The position numbers and the translations under genes were made by a program. Below are positions 52,072-60,530 of a stretch of DNA of 64,000 bases, one piece after another. The notes under the pieces were generated by a model. The model saw only the letters and a list, made by a program, of their open reading frames with translations, was not told the origin of the DNA and ran no database searches. The first letter of the stretch is position 1. Every line of letters begins with the position of its first letter. Source of the DNA: Geotalea sp. SG265 (lineage in GTDB: Bacteria; Desulfobacterota; Desulfuromonadia; Geobacterales; Geobacteraceae); assembly GCF_022808985.1 (NCBI RefSeq), contig NZ_JAKZFT010000005.1, positions 186,001-250,000 on the forward strand, read 5' to 3'.

Positions 52072-52098
52072 TTAGCACTCCTTGCTGCTGAGTGCTAA
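52072..52098 (-). promoter_or_regulatory. CIRCE operator (HrcA binding site)
   Basis: A perfect TTAGCACTC-N9-GAGTGCTAA inverted repeat (52072-52080 and 52090-52098), the canonical CIRCE. It lies between the -10 of the groES promoter and the groES start, so HrcA would repress groESL by blocking initiation. hrcA is not in the window. Confidence 0.97.
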
Positions 52099-52108
52099 AC
52101 ATGGGGTA

Positions 52109-52137
52109 AATATAAACATGGCAGGGGCAAAAATCAA
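52109..52137 (-). promoter_or_regulatory. groESL sigma70-type promoter
   Basis: On the minus strand, -35 TTGATT (52137-52132) and -10 TATATT (52114-52109) are separated by exactly 17 bp, and the predicted start falls just before the CIRCE. Confidence 0.8.
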
Positions 52138-52194
52138 GTCATTAATGGAAAAAAAATCAAGGAAGGAAAGGCTGGGCCCTGGAGGAGGGGGAAC

Positions 52195-52764
52195 TCAGCG
52201 AGGTTGGGTCGATTTGCGCCGGGCAAAGATGTCGGTGATGGCATCCGCCATCTGCTTGGCCAAGCCCTTTGCCAGGCGTTGCCGTTCGTCGGTCAGGGTG
52301 GAGCGGTCATGCTCGAAAAAAGTTTCAACGGGAAAAAACATCTCAAGGGTAGCATCCCGCTGCTCCATTTCGAAAAGGCGCAGCCGGGCCTTTGCCCGGA
52401 GTTCCGTGGAGCAGCAGCCGGAATTCTCGATATAACCCCACAGCTCGCCGGTGATGTAGACCTGCCGGGTCAGCCATGCCGGGTCGATGTCCTTGAGGTC
52501 TTCTTTGAGAATATAATACCATTGCACATCGGTGCGGGAGCGGTTCTTGTTCAGATCGTCCACGAAATTGTCGAATACTGCTTCGTAAAAATCCTGCGGG
52601 ACGAGGCTCTGCGCGAAGGGCACAATGTAAACGATGTTATCTTCCGGTGCCGGATTGAAGGCGGGGGACATGGTAACTTGGCGTCCCGGTGCGCATCCCG
52701 CCAGAAGCAGCAGCACTATGGCCAGCAGCAAGACTATCCTTGCTGCCTGCGGAGTTTTGCCCAT
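52195..52764 (-). CDS. Putative outer-membrane lipoprotein
   Basis: A 189-residue protein whose signal peptide ends in a lipobox (VLLLLAGCAPG), so it should be exported and lipidated. The mature domain is alpha/beta (YIVPFAQSLVPQDFYEAVFD, VYITGELWGYIENSGCCSTE) with a C-terminal charged tail. I do not recognise the family. The start is set at ATG 52764, which shares a base with the TGA of the upstream DUF507 gene; ATG 52770 is the alternative. Confidence 0.7.
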   Translation of the reverse strand: MGKTPQAARIVLLLAIVLLLLAGCAPGRQVTMSPAFNPAPEDNIVYIVPFAQSLVPQDFYEAVFDNFVDDLNKNRSRTDVQWYYILKEDLKDIDPAWLTRQVYITGELWGYIENSGCCSTELRAKARLRLFEMEQRDATLEMFFPVETFFEHDRSTLTDERQRLAKGLAKQMADAITDIFARRKSTQPR

Positions 52765-53042
52765 CACCATTTCCTCTTCGCCAGCTCTTCGGCGTAATGC
52801 TTCTGGTAGAGCACTTCCCATTCCCTGCTCCCAGGGACCTTGGGCTGGGAATAGGATGCCAGTTTTTTACGCACGGCCTGGTCGATATCCTCGGCCACTG
52901 AGAAGAACCCGGCGATGGAGTCCTTGATGACATTCAGGGCGCGTGCCTCGTCGGGGAAATCTGCCAGGTCGTCCCGCCAGAGTTTATCATAAATTTTGTG
53001 GGCAATGTGTGAAATCCTGTCTTCTGAAACCTGCATAGTCAC
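52764..53042 (-). CDS. DUF507-family protein (copy A)
   Basis: A 92-residue DUF507-like protein (SEDRISHIAHKIYDKLWRDD, EARALNVIKDSIAGFFSVAE, LASYSQPKVPGSREWEVLYQ). The start is GTG 53042 or ATG 53036. The function is unknown; the family is small, helical and usually found as neighbouring copies. It precedes the lipoprotein gene with a one-base overlap and is separated from the second DUF507 gene by a MITE-like palindrome. Confidence 0.75.
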   Translation of the reverse strand: MTMQVSEDRISHIAHKIYDKLWRDDLADFPDEARALNVIKDSIAGFFSVAEDIDQAVRKKLASYSQPKVPGSREWEVLYQKHYAEELAKRKW

Positions 53043-53058
53043 CCCGATTATAGATTAG

Positions 53059-53199
53059 CAGGCTGTTGAAAAACTGTTGCGGGTCCGATCTGCTGCGTTA
53101 TCACTCGTTCAAAACCTCAGCGTACAGTGGGTACGCTTCGGCTTTTCGCTCGCTTAAGCCTTGCATCTCGGCCTCCTCTCGACGTTTTTCAACAACCTG
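53059..53199. repeat. MITE-like palindromic element between two DUF507 genes
   Basis: 141 bp bounded by CAGGCTGTTGAAAAAC (53059-53074) and GTTTTTCAACAACCTG (53184-53199), 15 of 16 complementary. A central GCGTAC-AGTGG-GTACGC hairpin is visible. The right end abuts the stop codon of the downstream gene (TAA 53200-53202). It has no coding capacity, so a transposase-less mobile element is the simplest reading. Confidence 0.65.
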
Positions 53200-53487
53200 T
53201 TAGAGGACGATCTTCCGTTCTTTGGCCAGCTTTTCCTTGATCATGCGCAGCATCTTGTGCTGGTCGATGCCGGTCGCTCCGCTCCCCATACTGCGCAGGG
53301 TCTGGTCCAGCAGCTGAGCGGCATCTTTTTCCAAAGCTTCTTCTGCCTTAATGTCGGCGGTAACGGCGCTTTTAACGGCATTGAGCGCGGCGGTGCGATC
53401 CTGCTTAAGGTCGATGAGCCCGGCTGCCGAGAGGTCCCCCAGTATTTTCTCCGCCATCCTGCCGATCTGGTCTTCCCTGAGTTTCAT
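53200..53487 (-). CDS. DUF507-family protein (copy B)
   Basis: A 95-residue DUF507 protein (MKLREDQIGRMAEKILGDLS, KQDRTAALNAVKSAVTADIK, GIDQHKMLRMIKEKLAKERK). It is paralogous to the 52764-53042 gene in layout. The ribosome site is GGGGATGCCCC-adjacent with ATG 53487. The function is unknown. Confidence 0.8.
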   Translation of the reverse strand: MKLREDQIGRMAEKILGDLSAAGLIDLKQDRTAALNAVKSAVTADIKAEEALEKDAAQLLDQTLRSMGSGATGIDQHKMLRMIKEKLAKERKIVL

Positions 53488-53664
53488 GGGGCATCCCCTT
53501 TTTTTATTGGCTTGGCTCGTTGCAATGGCTTAATGTACCTTATCCTAACAAAAAAGCAACAGATTAGATGCCATCTGAAGAAAGCAGAACGGCAATTCTT
53601 CGTTGACCCGAAAGGTGCTGCCTGTTATCTTAAACGTGATTAAGATTGGTGGGAGGATCCTGAT

Positions 53665-54681
53665 ATGCTGATAGTGATGAGTTATACTGCCGGTCAGGCG
53701 GAGATCGCTGCCGTTGCCGAGGCGGTGGAGGGGATGGGTTACCAGGCGCGTCCGATACCAGGGAGCGAGCGGACCGCCATCGGAGTGCTCGGCAACACCG
53801 GTTATGTGGATGATGTGGTGATCCGGGATCTTCCTGGGGTGCAGGAGGTGATTCATGTTTCCAAGCCATACAAGCTCGTCTCCCGGGCCTTCCATCCCCA
53901 GAGCAGCGTCATCGACGTCTGCGGCGTCAGGATAGGAGAGGGATGCCCGCCGGTAGTTGCTGCCGGACCCTGTGCCGTGGAAAGCGAGGAGCAGATCGTC
54001 AAGACGGCCCTGGCGGTCAAGGCTGCCGGCGCAGTCCTTCTGCGTGGTGGGGCCTTCAAGCCGAGAACCGGGCCCCATACCTTTCAGGGGCTCAGGGAGG
54101 AGGGATTGAAGCTTCTGGCCCTTGCCGGCAAGGAGAGCGGGTTACCCATCGTCACCGAGGTGATGAGCCCGGAAAATATCGCTGTCATCGCGGAATATGC
54201 CGACCTCCTCCAGGTTGGAGCGAGGAATATGCAAAATTTCGACCTGTTGCGTGAATTGGGGCGGATCAGGAAGCCGGTTCTCCTCAAGCGCGGCATGAGC
54301 GCCACCATCGAAGAATTTCTTGCCGCCGCAGAATATATACTTGCTGAAGGAAACCCGAACGTCATCCTCTGCGAGCGGGGCATCCGCACCTTCGAGACCG
54401 CCACCCGCAATACCTTGGATCTGTCGGTGGTGCCGCTTATCAAGGAAATGTCCCATCTGCCGATCATGGTCGATCCTTCCCATGCCACGGGCAAACGTGC
54501 CCTGGTTGCTCCCATGGCCAAGGCGGCACTGGTTGCGGGTGCCGACGGCATCCTCGTTGAGGTCCACCCCGAGCCGGAAAAGGCCCTCTCCGATGGCCCC
54601 CAGTCACTGACTTTCCAGGGGTTCGACCGGCTGATGGATGAGGTGGTCAAGCTGAGGCAGTTCCTAGGCTTCCCCGGCTGA
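53665..54681 (+). CDS. aroF: 3-deoxy-7-phosphoheptulonate (DAHP) synthase, type I-beta
   Basis: A 338-residue DAHP synthase, the first enzyme of the shikimate pathway (PEP + erythrose-4-phosphate). It has the N-terminal ferredoxin-like regulatory domain (residues ~1-70) and the catalytic block with AGPCAVESEEQIV, RGGAFKPRTGPHTFQGL, KPVLLKRGMSATIEEFLAAA, ILCERGIRTFETATRNTLDL and MVDPSHATGKRALVAPMAKA, the type I-beta pattern. GGGAGG precedes ATG 53665. Confidence 0.97.
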   Translation: MLIVMSYTAGQAEIAAVAEAVEGMGYQARPIPGSERTAIGVLGNTGYVDDVVIRDLPGVQEVIHVSKPYKLVSRAFHPQSSVIDVCGVRIGEGCPPVVAAGPCAVESEEQIVKTALAVKAAGAVLLRGGAFKPRTGPHTFQGLREEGLKLLALAGKESGLPIVTEVMSPENIAVIAEYADLLQVGARNMQNFDLLRELGRIRKPVLLKRGMSATIEEFLAAAEYILAEGNPNVILCERGIRTFETATRNTLDLSVVPLIKEMSHLPIMVDPSHATGKRALVAPMAKAALVAGADGILVEVHPEPEKALSDGPQSLTFQGFDRLMDEVVKLRQFLGFPG

Positions 54682-54690
54682 AAAAGCCCC

Positions 54691-54719
54691 TTGATTTATT
54701 CGATGGAGCGGGATAACAT
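54691..54719 (+). promoter_or_regulatory. Sigma70-type promoter of the non-coding RNA
   Basis: -35 TTGATT (54691-54696), 17-bp spacer and -10 TAACAT (54714-54719), starting 10 bp after the aroF stop. The predicted transcription start near 54726 fits the structured RNA that follows. Confidence 0.7.
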
Positions 54720-54725
54720 TACCTC

Positions 54726-54912
54726 AAAACTTAGTTTCTCTCTGCCCTGCTCGTGAGGTTTTTAAAGCCCCTGCGGAATAATCATTGAATGGGCGCCTTT
54801 TTAAGCTGTGGTGTGCTGCCCCTTTGCGGGAATTGCCTGAAGCAGCATAAAGGAGCCCACCTGTTAGGGAACTCGCTGTGAGGCCCCCGACCAACGGCAT
54901 GGTGGAGAGATA
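54726..54912 (+). ncRNA. Structured small RNA, 6S-like architecture (candidate ssrS)
   Basis: A ~187-nt transcript is predicted between a sigma70 promoter and an intrinsic terminator, with no ORF. A 10-bp closing stem pairs TCTCTCTGCC (54737-54746) with GGTGGAGAGA (54901-54910), with only two G-U pairs. An apical stem pairs TGGGCGCCTTTTTAAGCTG (about 54793-54811) with CAGCATAAAGGAGCCCA. Between them are two large, mostly unpaired GC-containing segments, the arrangement of a closing stem, central bubble and apical arm that defines 6S RNA. 6S binds RNA polymerase holoenzyme in stationary phase. Sequence identity to 6S is not demonstrated here; another housekeeping or riboregulatory RNA is possible. 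Confidence 0.6.
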
Positions 54913-54916
54913 GTAA

Positions 54917-54950
54917 AAACGGGAAGTTCCGACGGAGCTTCCCGTTTCTG
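54917..54950 (+). terminator. Intrinsic terminator of the non-coding RNA
   Basis: AAACGGGAAG (54917-54926) pairs with CTTCCCGTTT (54938-54947), followed by a T-rich stretch. It separates the RNA from the MFS gene. Confidence 0.85.
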
Positions 54951-55040
54951 CTTTTGGAAGGTCGTTCATTGCCCAGTGGCTTTTTCGTGGTAAACATGAT
55001 ACGTTGCCCTCTCATTTCCACCTGAGGCTGGTGCCCTATC

Positions 55041-56276
55041 GTGAACGATCAAACCGTTACCCGCACCTATTCCCGCTATGCATTGGCGCTTCTTCTGGCG
55101 GTCAACCTGCTCAACTACATCGACCGCCAAGTGCTCTACGCGGTCTTCCCCCTGATTAAAACCGATCTGCGGCTTTCTGACACTGAGCTCGGCCTTCTCG
55201 GCAGCTCCTTCATGCTTTGCTACATGCTTTCGGCGCCATTTTTCGGCCGGATAGGCGATCGAGGGAATCGGATTCACTTGGCATCCCTCGGCTTGGCTAC
55301 CTGGAGCCTGGCGACGGGGCTGGCGGGATTTGCCCCTGGTTATCGCACGCTTCTTACCGCCAGAACCGTCGTCGGCATTGGCGAGGCCAGTTTCGGCACC
55401 GTCTCACCAGGGCTGCTTTCCGATTTCTTTGCAAAGGAGCGGCGGGGTAGGGTGCTGTCCTATTTCTATCTGGCCATTCCGGTGGGAAGCGCCTTGGGCT
55501 ATCTGCTGGGGGGGGTGATCGGCCAAAGGCTCGGCTGGCATGCCGCTTTCCTGCTGGTGGGGGTGCCGGGGCTGCTTCTGGCCCTGCCGGTTCATTTTCT
55601 CCGTGACCCCCGAAAGGGTAAAGGCTCCCCGGCCGACGATAGGAGCGGAGAGCCCAATGCCTTCGCCACCTTGGCTCGGAACCGCTCATTCGTCATTGCC
55701 ACTTTGGCCATGGCGGCGATGACCTTTGCCATTGGCGGGCTTTCCCAGTGGATACCTTCCTTTTTCAATCGGGTCCATCACCTGGACGTGGAGCGGGCCA
55801 ACACCCTGTTCGGGGCCATTACGGTGCTGGCAGGGATAACCGGTACCCTGGCGGGGGGATGGCTGGGGGACCGGCTGCAGAAGAAGAACAGCAAAGGGTA
55901 CCTGCTTATCTCCGGCTGGGGCTTCGTCATCGGGACGCCGCTGGCTGTTGCCGCCATCATGGCTTCTTCGCTTGTAACCGCCCTTGCCACCATCTTCGTT
56001 GCGGAATTTTTTCTCTTCTTCAACACCGGCCCCCTCAATACGGTGCTGGTCAACGTAACGAAGCCCACACTCCGGGCTACGGCCTTTGCCGTCAACATTT
56101 TCTTCATTCATGCTTTGGGGGATGCCTTTTCGCCGACCATACTCGGTTTCTTCTCCGACCTCTGGGGCATCCGTTCGGCACTGCTCATCGCACCGGCAGC
56201 TATTGTCATCGCGGCTTTTTTCTGCTTCTTCTGTACTCCTTATATCGATGCAGATATGCGGCAGGCAGGTGACTGA
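55041..56276 (+). CDS. MFS transporter (spinster-like)
   Basis: A 411-residue major-facilitator with 12 predicted helices. The first-loop signature NYIDRQVLYAVFPLIKTDL and the A-motif region APFFGRIGDRGNRIHLASLG, plus the central hydrophilic loop (RKGKGSPADDRSGEPN), fit spinster-like/aromatic-acid-type MFS proteins. The substrate is unknown. GTG 55041 is the start; its ribosome site is weak. The stop overlaps the plsC start (TGATG), so the two are coupled. Confidence 0.85.
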   Translation: MNDQTVTRTYSRYALALLLAVNLLNYIDRQVLYAVFPLIKTDLRLSDTELGLLGSSFMLCYMLSAPFFGRIGDRGNRIHLASLGLATWSLATGLAGFAPGYRTLLTARTVVGIGEASFGTVSPGLLSDFFAKERRGRVLSYFYLAIPVGSALGYLLGGVIGQRLGWHAAFLLVGVPGLLLALPVHFLRDPRKGKGSPADDRSGEPNAFATLARNRSFVIATLAMAAMTFAIGGLSQWIPSFFNRVHHLDVERANTLFGAITVLAGITGTLAGGWLGDRLQKKNSKGYLLISGWGFVIGTPLAVAAIMASSLVTALATIFVAEFFLFFNTGPLNTVLVNVTKPTLRATAFAVNIFFIHALGDAFSPTILGFFSDLWGIRSALLIAPAAIVIAAFFCFFCTPYIDADMRQAGD

Positions 56277-56956
56277 TGATTTACCGGCTGCTCCGTGTGG
56301 TGTTCTCCTTTTACCTGCGCATCTTTCACCTGCTGCAGATCAAGGGAAGGCAGCATCTGCCGGCCAATGGGCCGCTGATCCTCTGTGCCAACCACAGCAG
56401 CTATTTCGACTCAATGCTGCTTGCCCTCTGCACCAACCGCCAGGTCCACTTTCTTATCTACCAGTCTTTTTATCACCACCCGCTGCTGGGGTGGTTCATC
56501 AGAAAATGCGGCGCCATTGCCGTTACCCAGAGCGGCAACGACAATGAGGCAATGGGACGGGCTTTGGCAGTCCTCAGAGATGGAGGGATCATCGGCATCT
56601 TTCCCGAGGGGAGGTTGAGTTTGACCGGTATACCCAACGAGGCGAAACCGGGGGCGGCTCTTCTGGCATTGGCAAGCGGCGCACCGATTGTGCCGGTTAC
56701 CATACGGGGTGCTCATGTCGTTTTCGGCAAGGGGAAAAAGAGACCTTCACCCGGATCAATCATGGTCGATATTCATACTCCAGTTTATCCGGACCGGTTG
56801 AAGCGAAAGGATAAGACGTATCTGCGGGCCGTTACCGATCAGGTGATGGGGCGAATCGAACGGAGACTTGCAGCATATCGGCGAAAGGGCTTGCTGCGAG
56901 CAGTGAAGGGCCGGCCAGGTCATCCAGCCGGGACCAGCGGTAGAACAGGAGGATAA
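56276..56956 (+). CDS. plsC: 1-acyl-glycerol-3-phosphate acyltransferase (PlsC family)
   Basis: A 226-residue LPLAT acyltransferase with the HX4D motif (CANHSSYFDS) and the second-box FPEGRLSLTG, plus PIVPVTIRG. It makes phosphatidic acid for phospholipid synthesis. It is translationally coupled to the MFS gene; a link between substrate export and lipid synthesis is not established. Seven bp separate it from recQ. Confidence 0.9.
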   Translation: MIYRLLRVVFSFYLRIFHLLQIKGRQHLPANGPLILCANHSSYFDSMLLALCTNRQVHFLIYQSFYHHPLLGWFIRKCGAIAVTQSGNDNEAMGRALAVLRDGGIIGIFPEGRLSLTGIPNEAKPGAALLALASGAPIVPVTIRGAHVVFGKGKKRPSPGSIMVDIHTPVYPDRLKRKDKTYLRAVTDQVMGRIERRLAAYRRKGLLRAVKGRPGHPAGTSGRTGG

Positions 56957-56962
56957 ACCGGT

Positions 56963-58780
56963 ATGACGGAAAATCCGCAACAGACCCTGCTGAGGGTTTT
57001 TGGCTACAAGTCGTTCCGTCAGCCGCAAGAGGAGATCATCGAAGGGCTGATCGCCGGTCGTGATGTCTTTGTCATAATGCCCACCGGTGGGGGCAAGTCC
57101 CTGTGCTACCAGATACCCGCCTTGCACCGGGCTGGTGTGGCCATCGTGGTGTCGCCACTCATATCGCTGATGAAGGACCAGGTGGATGCCCTCCAGGCCA
57201 ATGGGGTACGGGCGGAGTGCTACAATTCCTCTTTGACTGAGGCGAAAGCCCGCCAGGTGCTGGCTCAGTTGCATGATGGGACGCTGGATCTGCTCTATGT
57301 GGCGCCTGAGCGGCTTATGTCCGATGCATTCCTGGAGCGGCTGCAGGATATGGCGATAGCCCTTTTTGCCATTGACGAAGCTCACTGTGTTTCCCAATGG
57401 GGGCATGATTTCCGCCCCGAGTATGTGCAGCTCGGGCGTTTACGGCAGCTGTTTCCGCGCATTCCCCTAATCGCCCTTACGGCCACTGCCGACTCCCAGA
57501 CCAGACAGGACATCATCGAGCGCCTGGGCTTGCAGAAGGCTGCCTGTTACGTGGCGGGGTTCGACCGCCCTAATATCCGCTACCTGGTGACGGAAAAGCA
57601 CAAGCCCTTCGATCAGTTGCGGATGTTTCTGTCGAGCCGCCAGCCCGGGGAGCCTGGGATCGTCTATGCTCTGAGCAGGAAGCGGGTCGAAGAGGTGGCG
57701 GCGCGTCTGGTTCAGTCGGGCATTGCCGCCGCTCCTTACCACGCCGGACTTGCTGACCGGGAGCGGTCCCAGGTGCAGGAGGCTTTTCAAAAGGACGAGC
57801 TGCAGGTGGTGGTGGCGACGGTTGCCTTCGGCATGGGGATCGACAAGTCCAATATCCGTTACGTTGTCCACTACGATCTGCCGAAAAACATCGAGAGCTA
57901 CTACCAGGAGACCGGACGTGCAGGGCGGGACGGTCTGCCAGCAGAGGCGCTGCTGCTGTTCGGTTATGGCGACATTGCCATTGCCCGGGGACTGATTGAA
58001 AACGGCACCAATGAGGAGCAGAAGCGGATCGAGCTGCACAAGCTCAATGCCATGGTCGGTTTTGCCGAGGCGGTCACCTGCCGGCGGCGGGTCCTGCTTG
58101 GCTATTTCGGGGCGTCCCTCGATCATGATTGCGGCAACTGCGATGTCTGTCTAGATCCGCCGGAGCGCTACGATGCGACGGTGGAGGCACAAAAGGCCCT
58201 GTCCTGCGTCTATCGGGTCGGACAGCGCTTCGGCATGGGACACGTCATCGATGTGCTGCGTGGCGCCGACAACCAGCGCATACGCTCGCTGGGCCACGAC
58301 CGGCTTTCCACCTACGGCATCGGCAGGGATATGTCTGCGGACCTGTGGGGGAGCATCATACGGCAACTGGTGCACCTGGGGTATCTGGAGCAGGATCTGG
58401 CTTCCTATTCGGTGCTGAAGCTGACGACCGCGGCTCGTGGCCTGTTGCGCGGCGAAGAACGGCTGGTCCTGGCCCGGCCGCGCCATAAACAGGTGCCTGC
58501 CAAAAAAGTGGGACGGGACAAGGTGGAGCGGCCCCGGGACGAAGGGCTTTTCCAGGCGCTGCGCGCCCTGCGCAAGCGCCTGGCGGACGAGGCTGGGGTG
58601 CCTCCCTTTGTCGTCTTCAGCGATGCGACTCTTACGGAGATGGCCGCGGCCAGACCGGTGGATGCTGAGGGGCTGCTTGCAGTGAGCGGCGTGGGAGTGC
58701 ACAAGCTGGGGCGCTACGGAGAGGAGTTCCTGACGGTGCTTCAGGAATACGCAGCTGGCATCGCTCCTGCCTCAGCGTAA
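56963..58780 (+). CDS. recQ: ATP-dependent DNA helicase RecQ
   Basis: A 605-residue RecQ. Walker A TGGGKS (41-46), DEAH box IDEAHCVSQWGHDFRPEY, the motif VI GRAGRDGLPAE, the RQC zinc site (CRRRVLL ... HDCGNCDVC), winged helix and a C-terminal HRDC domain (FQALRALRKRLADEAGVPPF). It works in recombination and replication-fork repair. Confidence 0.97.
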   Translation: MTENPQQTLLRVFGYKSFRQPQEEIIEGLIAGRDVFVIMPTGGGKSLCYQIPALHRAGVAIVVSPLISLMKDQVDALQANGVRAECYNSSLTEAKARQVLAQLHDGTLDLLYVAPERLMSDAFLERLQDMAIALFAIDEAHCVSQWGHDFRPEYVQLGRLRQLFPRIPLIALTATADSQTRQDIIERLGLQKAACYVAGFDRPNIRYLVTEKHKPFDQLRMFLSSRQPGEPGIVYALSRKRVEEVAARLVQSGIAAAPYHAGLADRERSQVQEAFQKDELQVVVATVAFGMGIDKSNIRYVVHYDLPKNIESYYQETGRAGRDGLPAEALLLFGYGDIAIARGLIENGTNEEQKRIELHKLNAMVGFAEAVTCRRRVLLGYFGASLDHDCGNCDVCLDPPERYDATVEAQKALSCVYRVGQRFGMGHVIDVLRGADNQRIRSLGHDRLSTYGIGRDMSADLWGSIIRQLVHLGYLEQDLASYSVLKLTTAARGLLRGEERLVLARPRHKQVPAKKVGRDKVERPRDEGLFQALRALRKRLADEAGVPPFVVFSDATLTEMAAARPVDAEGLLAVSGVGVHKLGRYGEEFLTVLQEYAAGIAPASA

Positions 58781-58783
58781 GAG

Positions 58784-58959
58784 GCGGCTGCCGCGACTTC
58801 GTCCATTCGTTCCGTCGCCACAGCTGCGGACCTTGCACTGTCTCACCCATCCATTGTCTGATTTCCAAATGCCGGCACTTAGAAGCTTTGTTCACTGACC
58901 GGCGGGTGTCCGCTTGCCGCTGTCGCTCTGTCACTCTCTACCGAAGCCATGGCAGCTGC
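58784..58959. repeat. Dispersed intergenic inverted-repeat element, copy 2
   Basis: A 176-bp relative of the 23562-23729 element, just after recQ. Ends GCGGCTGCCGCGACTTCG (58784-58801) and CGAAGCCATGGCAGCTGC (58942-58959) pair with a few wobble or mismatch positions. It shares CACAGCTGCGGACCTTGCA in the left arm and GGCGGGTGTCCGC in the right arm with copy 1. The outer stem sequences differ between copies but stay complementary. Confidence 0.75.
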
Positions 58960-58978
58960 TTGTCCGGCTTGAGCGACA

Positions 58979-59016
58979 AAAAAGCCCCCGCTACCTGACG
59001 GAAACGGGGGCTTTTT
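58979..59016. terminator. Bidirectional terminator between recQ and degP
   Basis: AAAAAGCCCCCG (58979-58990) and CGGGGGCTTTTT (59005-59016) form a 12-bp stem with A/T tails on both strands, serving the convergent recQ and degP genes. Confidence 0.9.
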
Positions 59017-59036
59017 GCGGATGAGCAGCTGCGGGT

Positions 59037-60437
59037 CTACTCGACGCGGAAGGCTACGAAGAGCGACATATCTCCCCGGCGCAGCAGCATGCGCATGACG
59101 GCGCCTTTCTTGTGGCTGCCGACCGCCTTGTCATAATCGCCGACGCTGGTGATTTTGCTGCCGTTGATTTCGCGGATGATGTCACCCCTGGCGATGCCGG
59201 CCTGTTCAGCGCTGCTGTCGGGCTTGACGTCGGTTATGACGACGCCGTTCTGCTCCTTGATACGCAGCTTCGCCGCCAGCTCCTTGTTCAACTCCCTGAC
59301 TGTAATACCCAGCCTCTCCTGACTCACGCCGACCTGGTCTCCCTCTTCACCATCCTTCAACCGCTCCACCTTCACGGCCAGCTCTTGGGGCTGTCCTTCC
59401 CGCAGGATCCTGACGGTAATCTTCTTGTCAACTGGGGTTGCCGCGACTAGGCGGGGCAGCTCGTTCATCTCATGGATGGCCCGGCCATTAAACTCGAGAA
59501 TAATGTCTCCGGCTTTTATACCCGCCTTTTCCGCAGGTCCGTCCTTGATCACTTCAGCAACGAGAGCCCCCTTCTCTCCTTCGAGACCGAAAGACTGGGC
59601 CAAATCAGGCGTAATCGGCTGGATGGAGACGCCGATCCAGCCCCTGGTCACCTTTCCCTTTTCCTTAAGCATGGGGATGATGTTTTTTGCCATATTTACC
59701 GGAATGGCAAAGCCGATCCCCTGTCCGCCCGCAACGATGGCAGTATTGATGCCGATCACTTCACCCTGGGTGTTGAAGAGCGGCCCGCCGGAGTTGCCGG
59801 GATTGATGGAGGCGTCGGTCTGGATGAAATCATCATAGGGGCCGCTGCCGATGACCCTTCCCTGGGCACTGACGATGCCGGCGGTTACCGTCTGCGAGAG
59901 CCCGAATGGATTGCCGATGGCCATGACCCATTCGCCGATTTCGATGGTGTCGCTGTCGCCGAGGGGGGCAACCGGCAGGTGGTCCTTCGCCGATATCTTC
60001 AGCAGGGCCAGATCGAGTTTTTCATCGGTTCCCTTGATCTCCCCCTTGAATTCGCGTCCGTCGGAGAGCTTGACCTTGATCTCGTCGGCTTCGGCCACCA
60101 CATGGTTATTGGTGATGATGTAACCTTCGTCGCTGATGATGAAGCCTGAACCGAGGCTTTTCTGTTTGTAGGGATGCTGCTGGGACTCATCGAAAAAGCG
60201 GTCAAAGAAATCTTGAAACGGATCATTGCCGAAAGGACTGTTGAACGGCCGTTGAAAGCGACGTTGGGGCTTGATGGTTTTGGCGGTGCTGATATTTACA
60301 ACAGTGGGTTTCAGCTTCTTTGCCAGGTCCACAAAATCGGGAAGGGTCGGTTTTGCCGAGGCAACGCCGCAGAGCATGACCGACATGGCAAGGGAGCAGG
60401 TGAGGAGTGAGAACAGTCTCGATGGTCGACAGTGCAT
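59037..60437 (-). CDS. degP: DegP/HtrA-family periplasmic serine protease
   Basis: A 466-residue Do-family protease. Signal peptide (ends ...MLCGVASAKP), trypsin-like domain with triad H112 (NNHVV), D142 (LDLALLKI) and S216 (GNSGGPL), and two PDZ domains (residues ~265-355 and ~375-460). It degrades or refolds misfolded envelope proteins. It lies downstream of a two-component system on the same strand with a 93-bp gap, suggesting it is a target of that system. Confidence 0.96.
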   Translation of the reverse strand: MHCRPSRLFSLLTCSLAMSVMLCGVASAKPTLPDFVDLAKKLKPTVVNISTAKTIKPQRRFQRPFNSPFGNDPFQDFFDRFFDESQQHPYKQKSLGSGFIISDEGYIITNNHVVAEADEIKVKLSDGREFKGEIKGTDEKLDLALLKISAKDHLPVAPLGDSDTIEIGEWVMAIGNPFGLSQTVTAGIVSAQGRVIGSGPYDDFIQTDASINPGNSGGPLFNTQGEVIGINTAIVAGGQGIGFAIPVNMAKNIIPMLKEKGKVTRGWIGVSIQPITPDLAQSFGLEGEKGALVAEVIKDGPAEKAGIKAGDIILEFNGRAIHEMNELPRLVAATPVDKKITVRILREGQPQELAVKVERLKDGEEGDQVGVSQERLGITVRELNKELAAKLRIKEQNGVVITDVKPDSSAEQAGIARGDIIREINGSKITSVGDYDKAVGSHKKGAVMRMLLRRGDMSLFVAFRVE

Positions 60438-60530
60438 AGAGATTCCTCCTGAAGAATATTCAAACCCTGGTAAAGATAGTAAGCCCGGTGGGCGTTGTCA
60501 ACCTCCGGGCAGATTTTCACAAGGGGGGAA

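Noticed and set aside
54726-54912. Cobalamin or glycine riboswitch in the aroF-MFS spacer
   Set aside because: Conserved boxes of either class are missing, and the segment ends in a terminator with a separate spacer before the MFS gene; a stand-alone RNA fits better.
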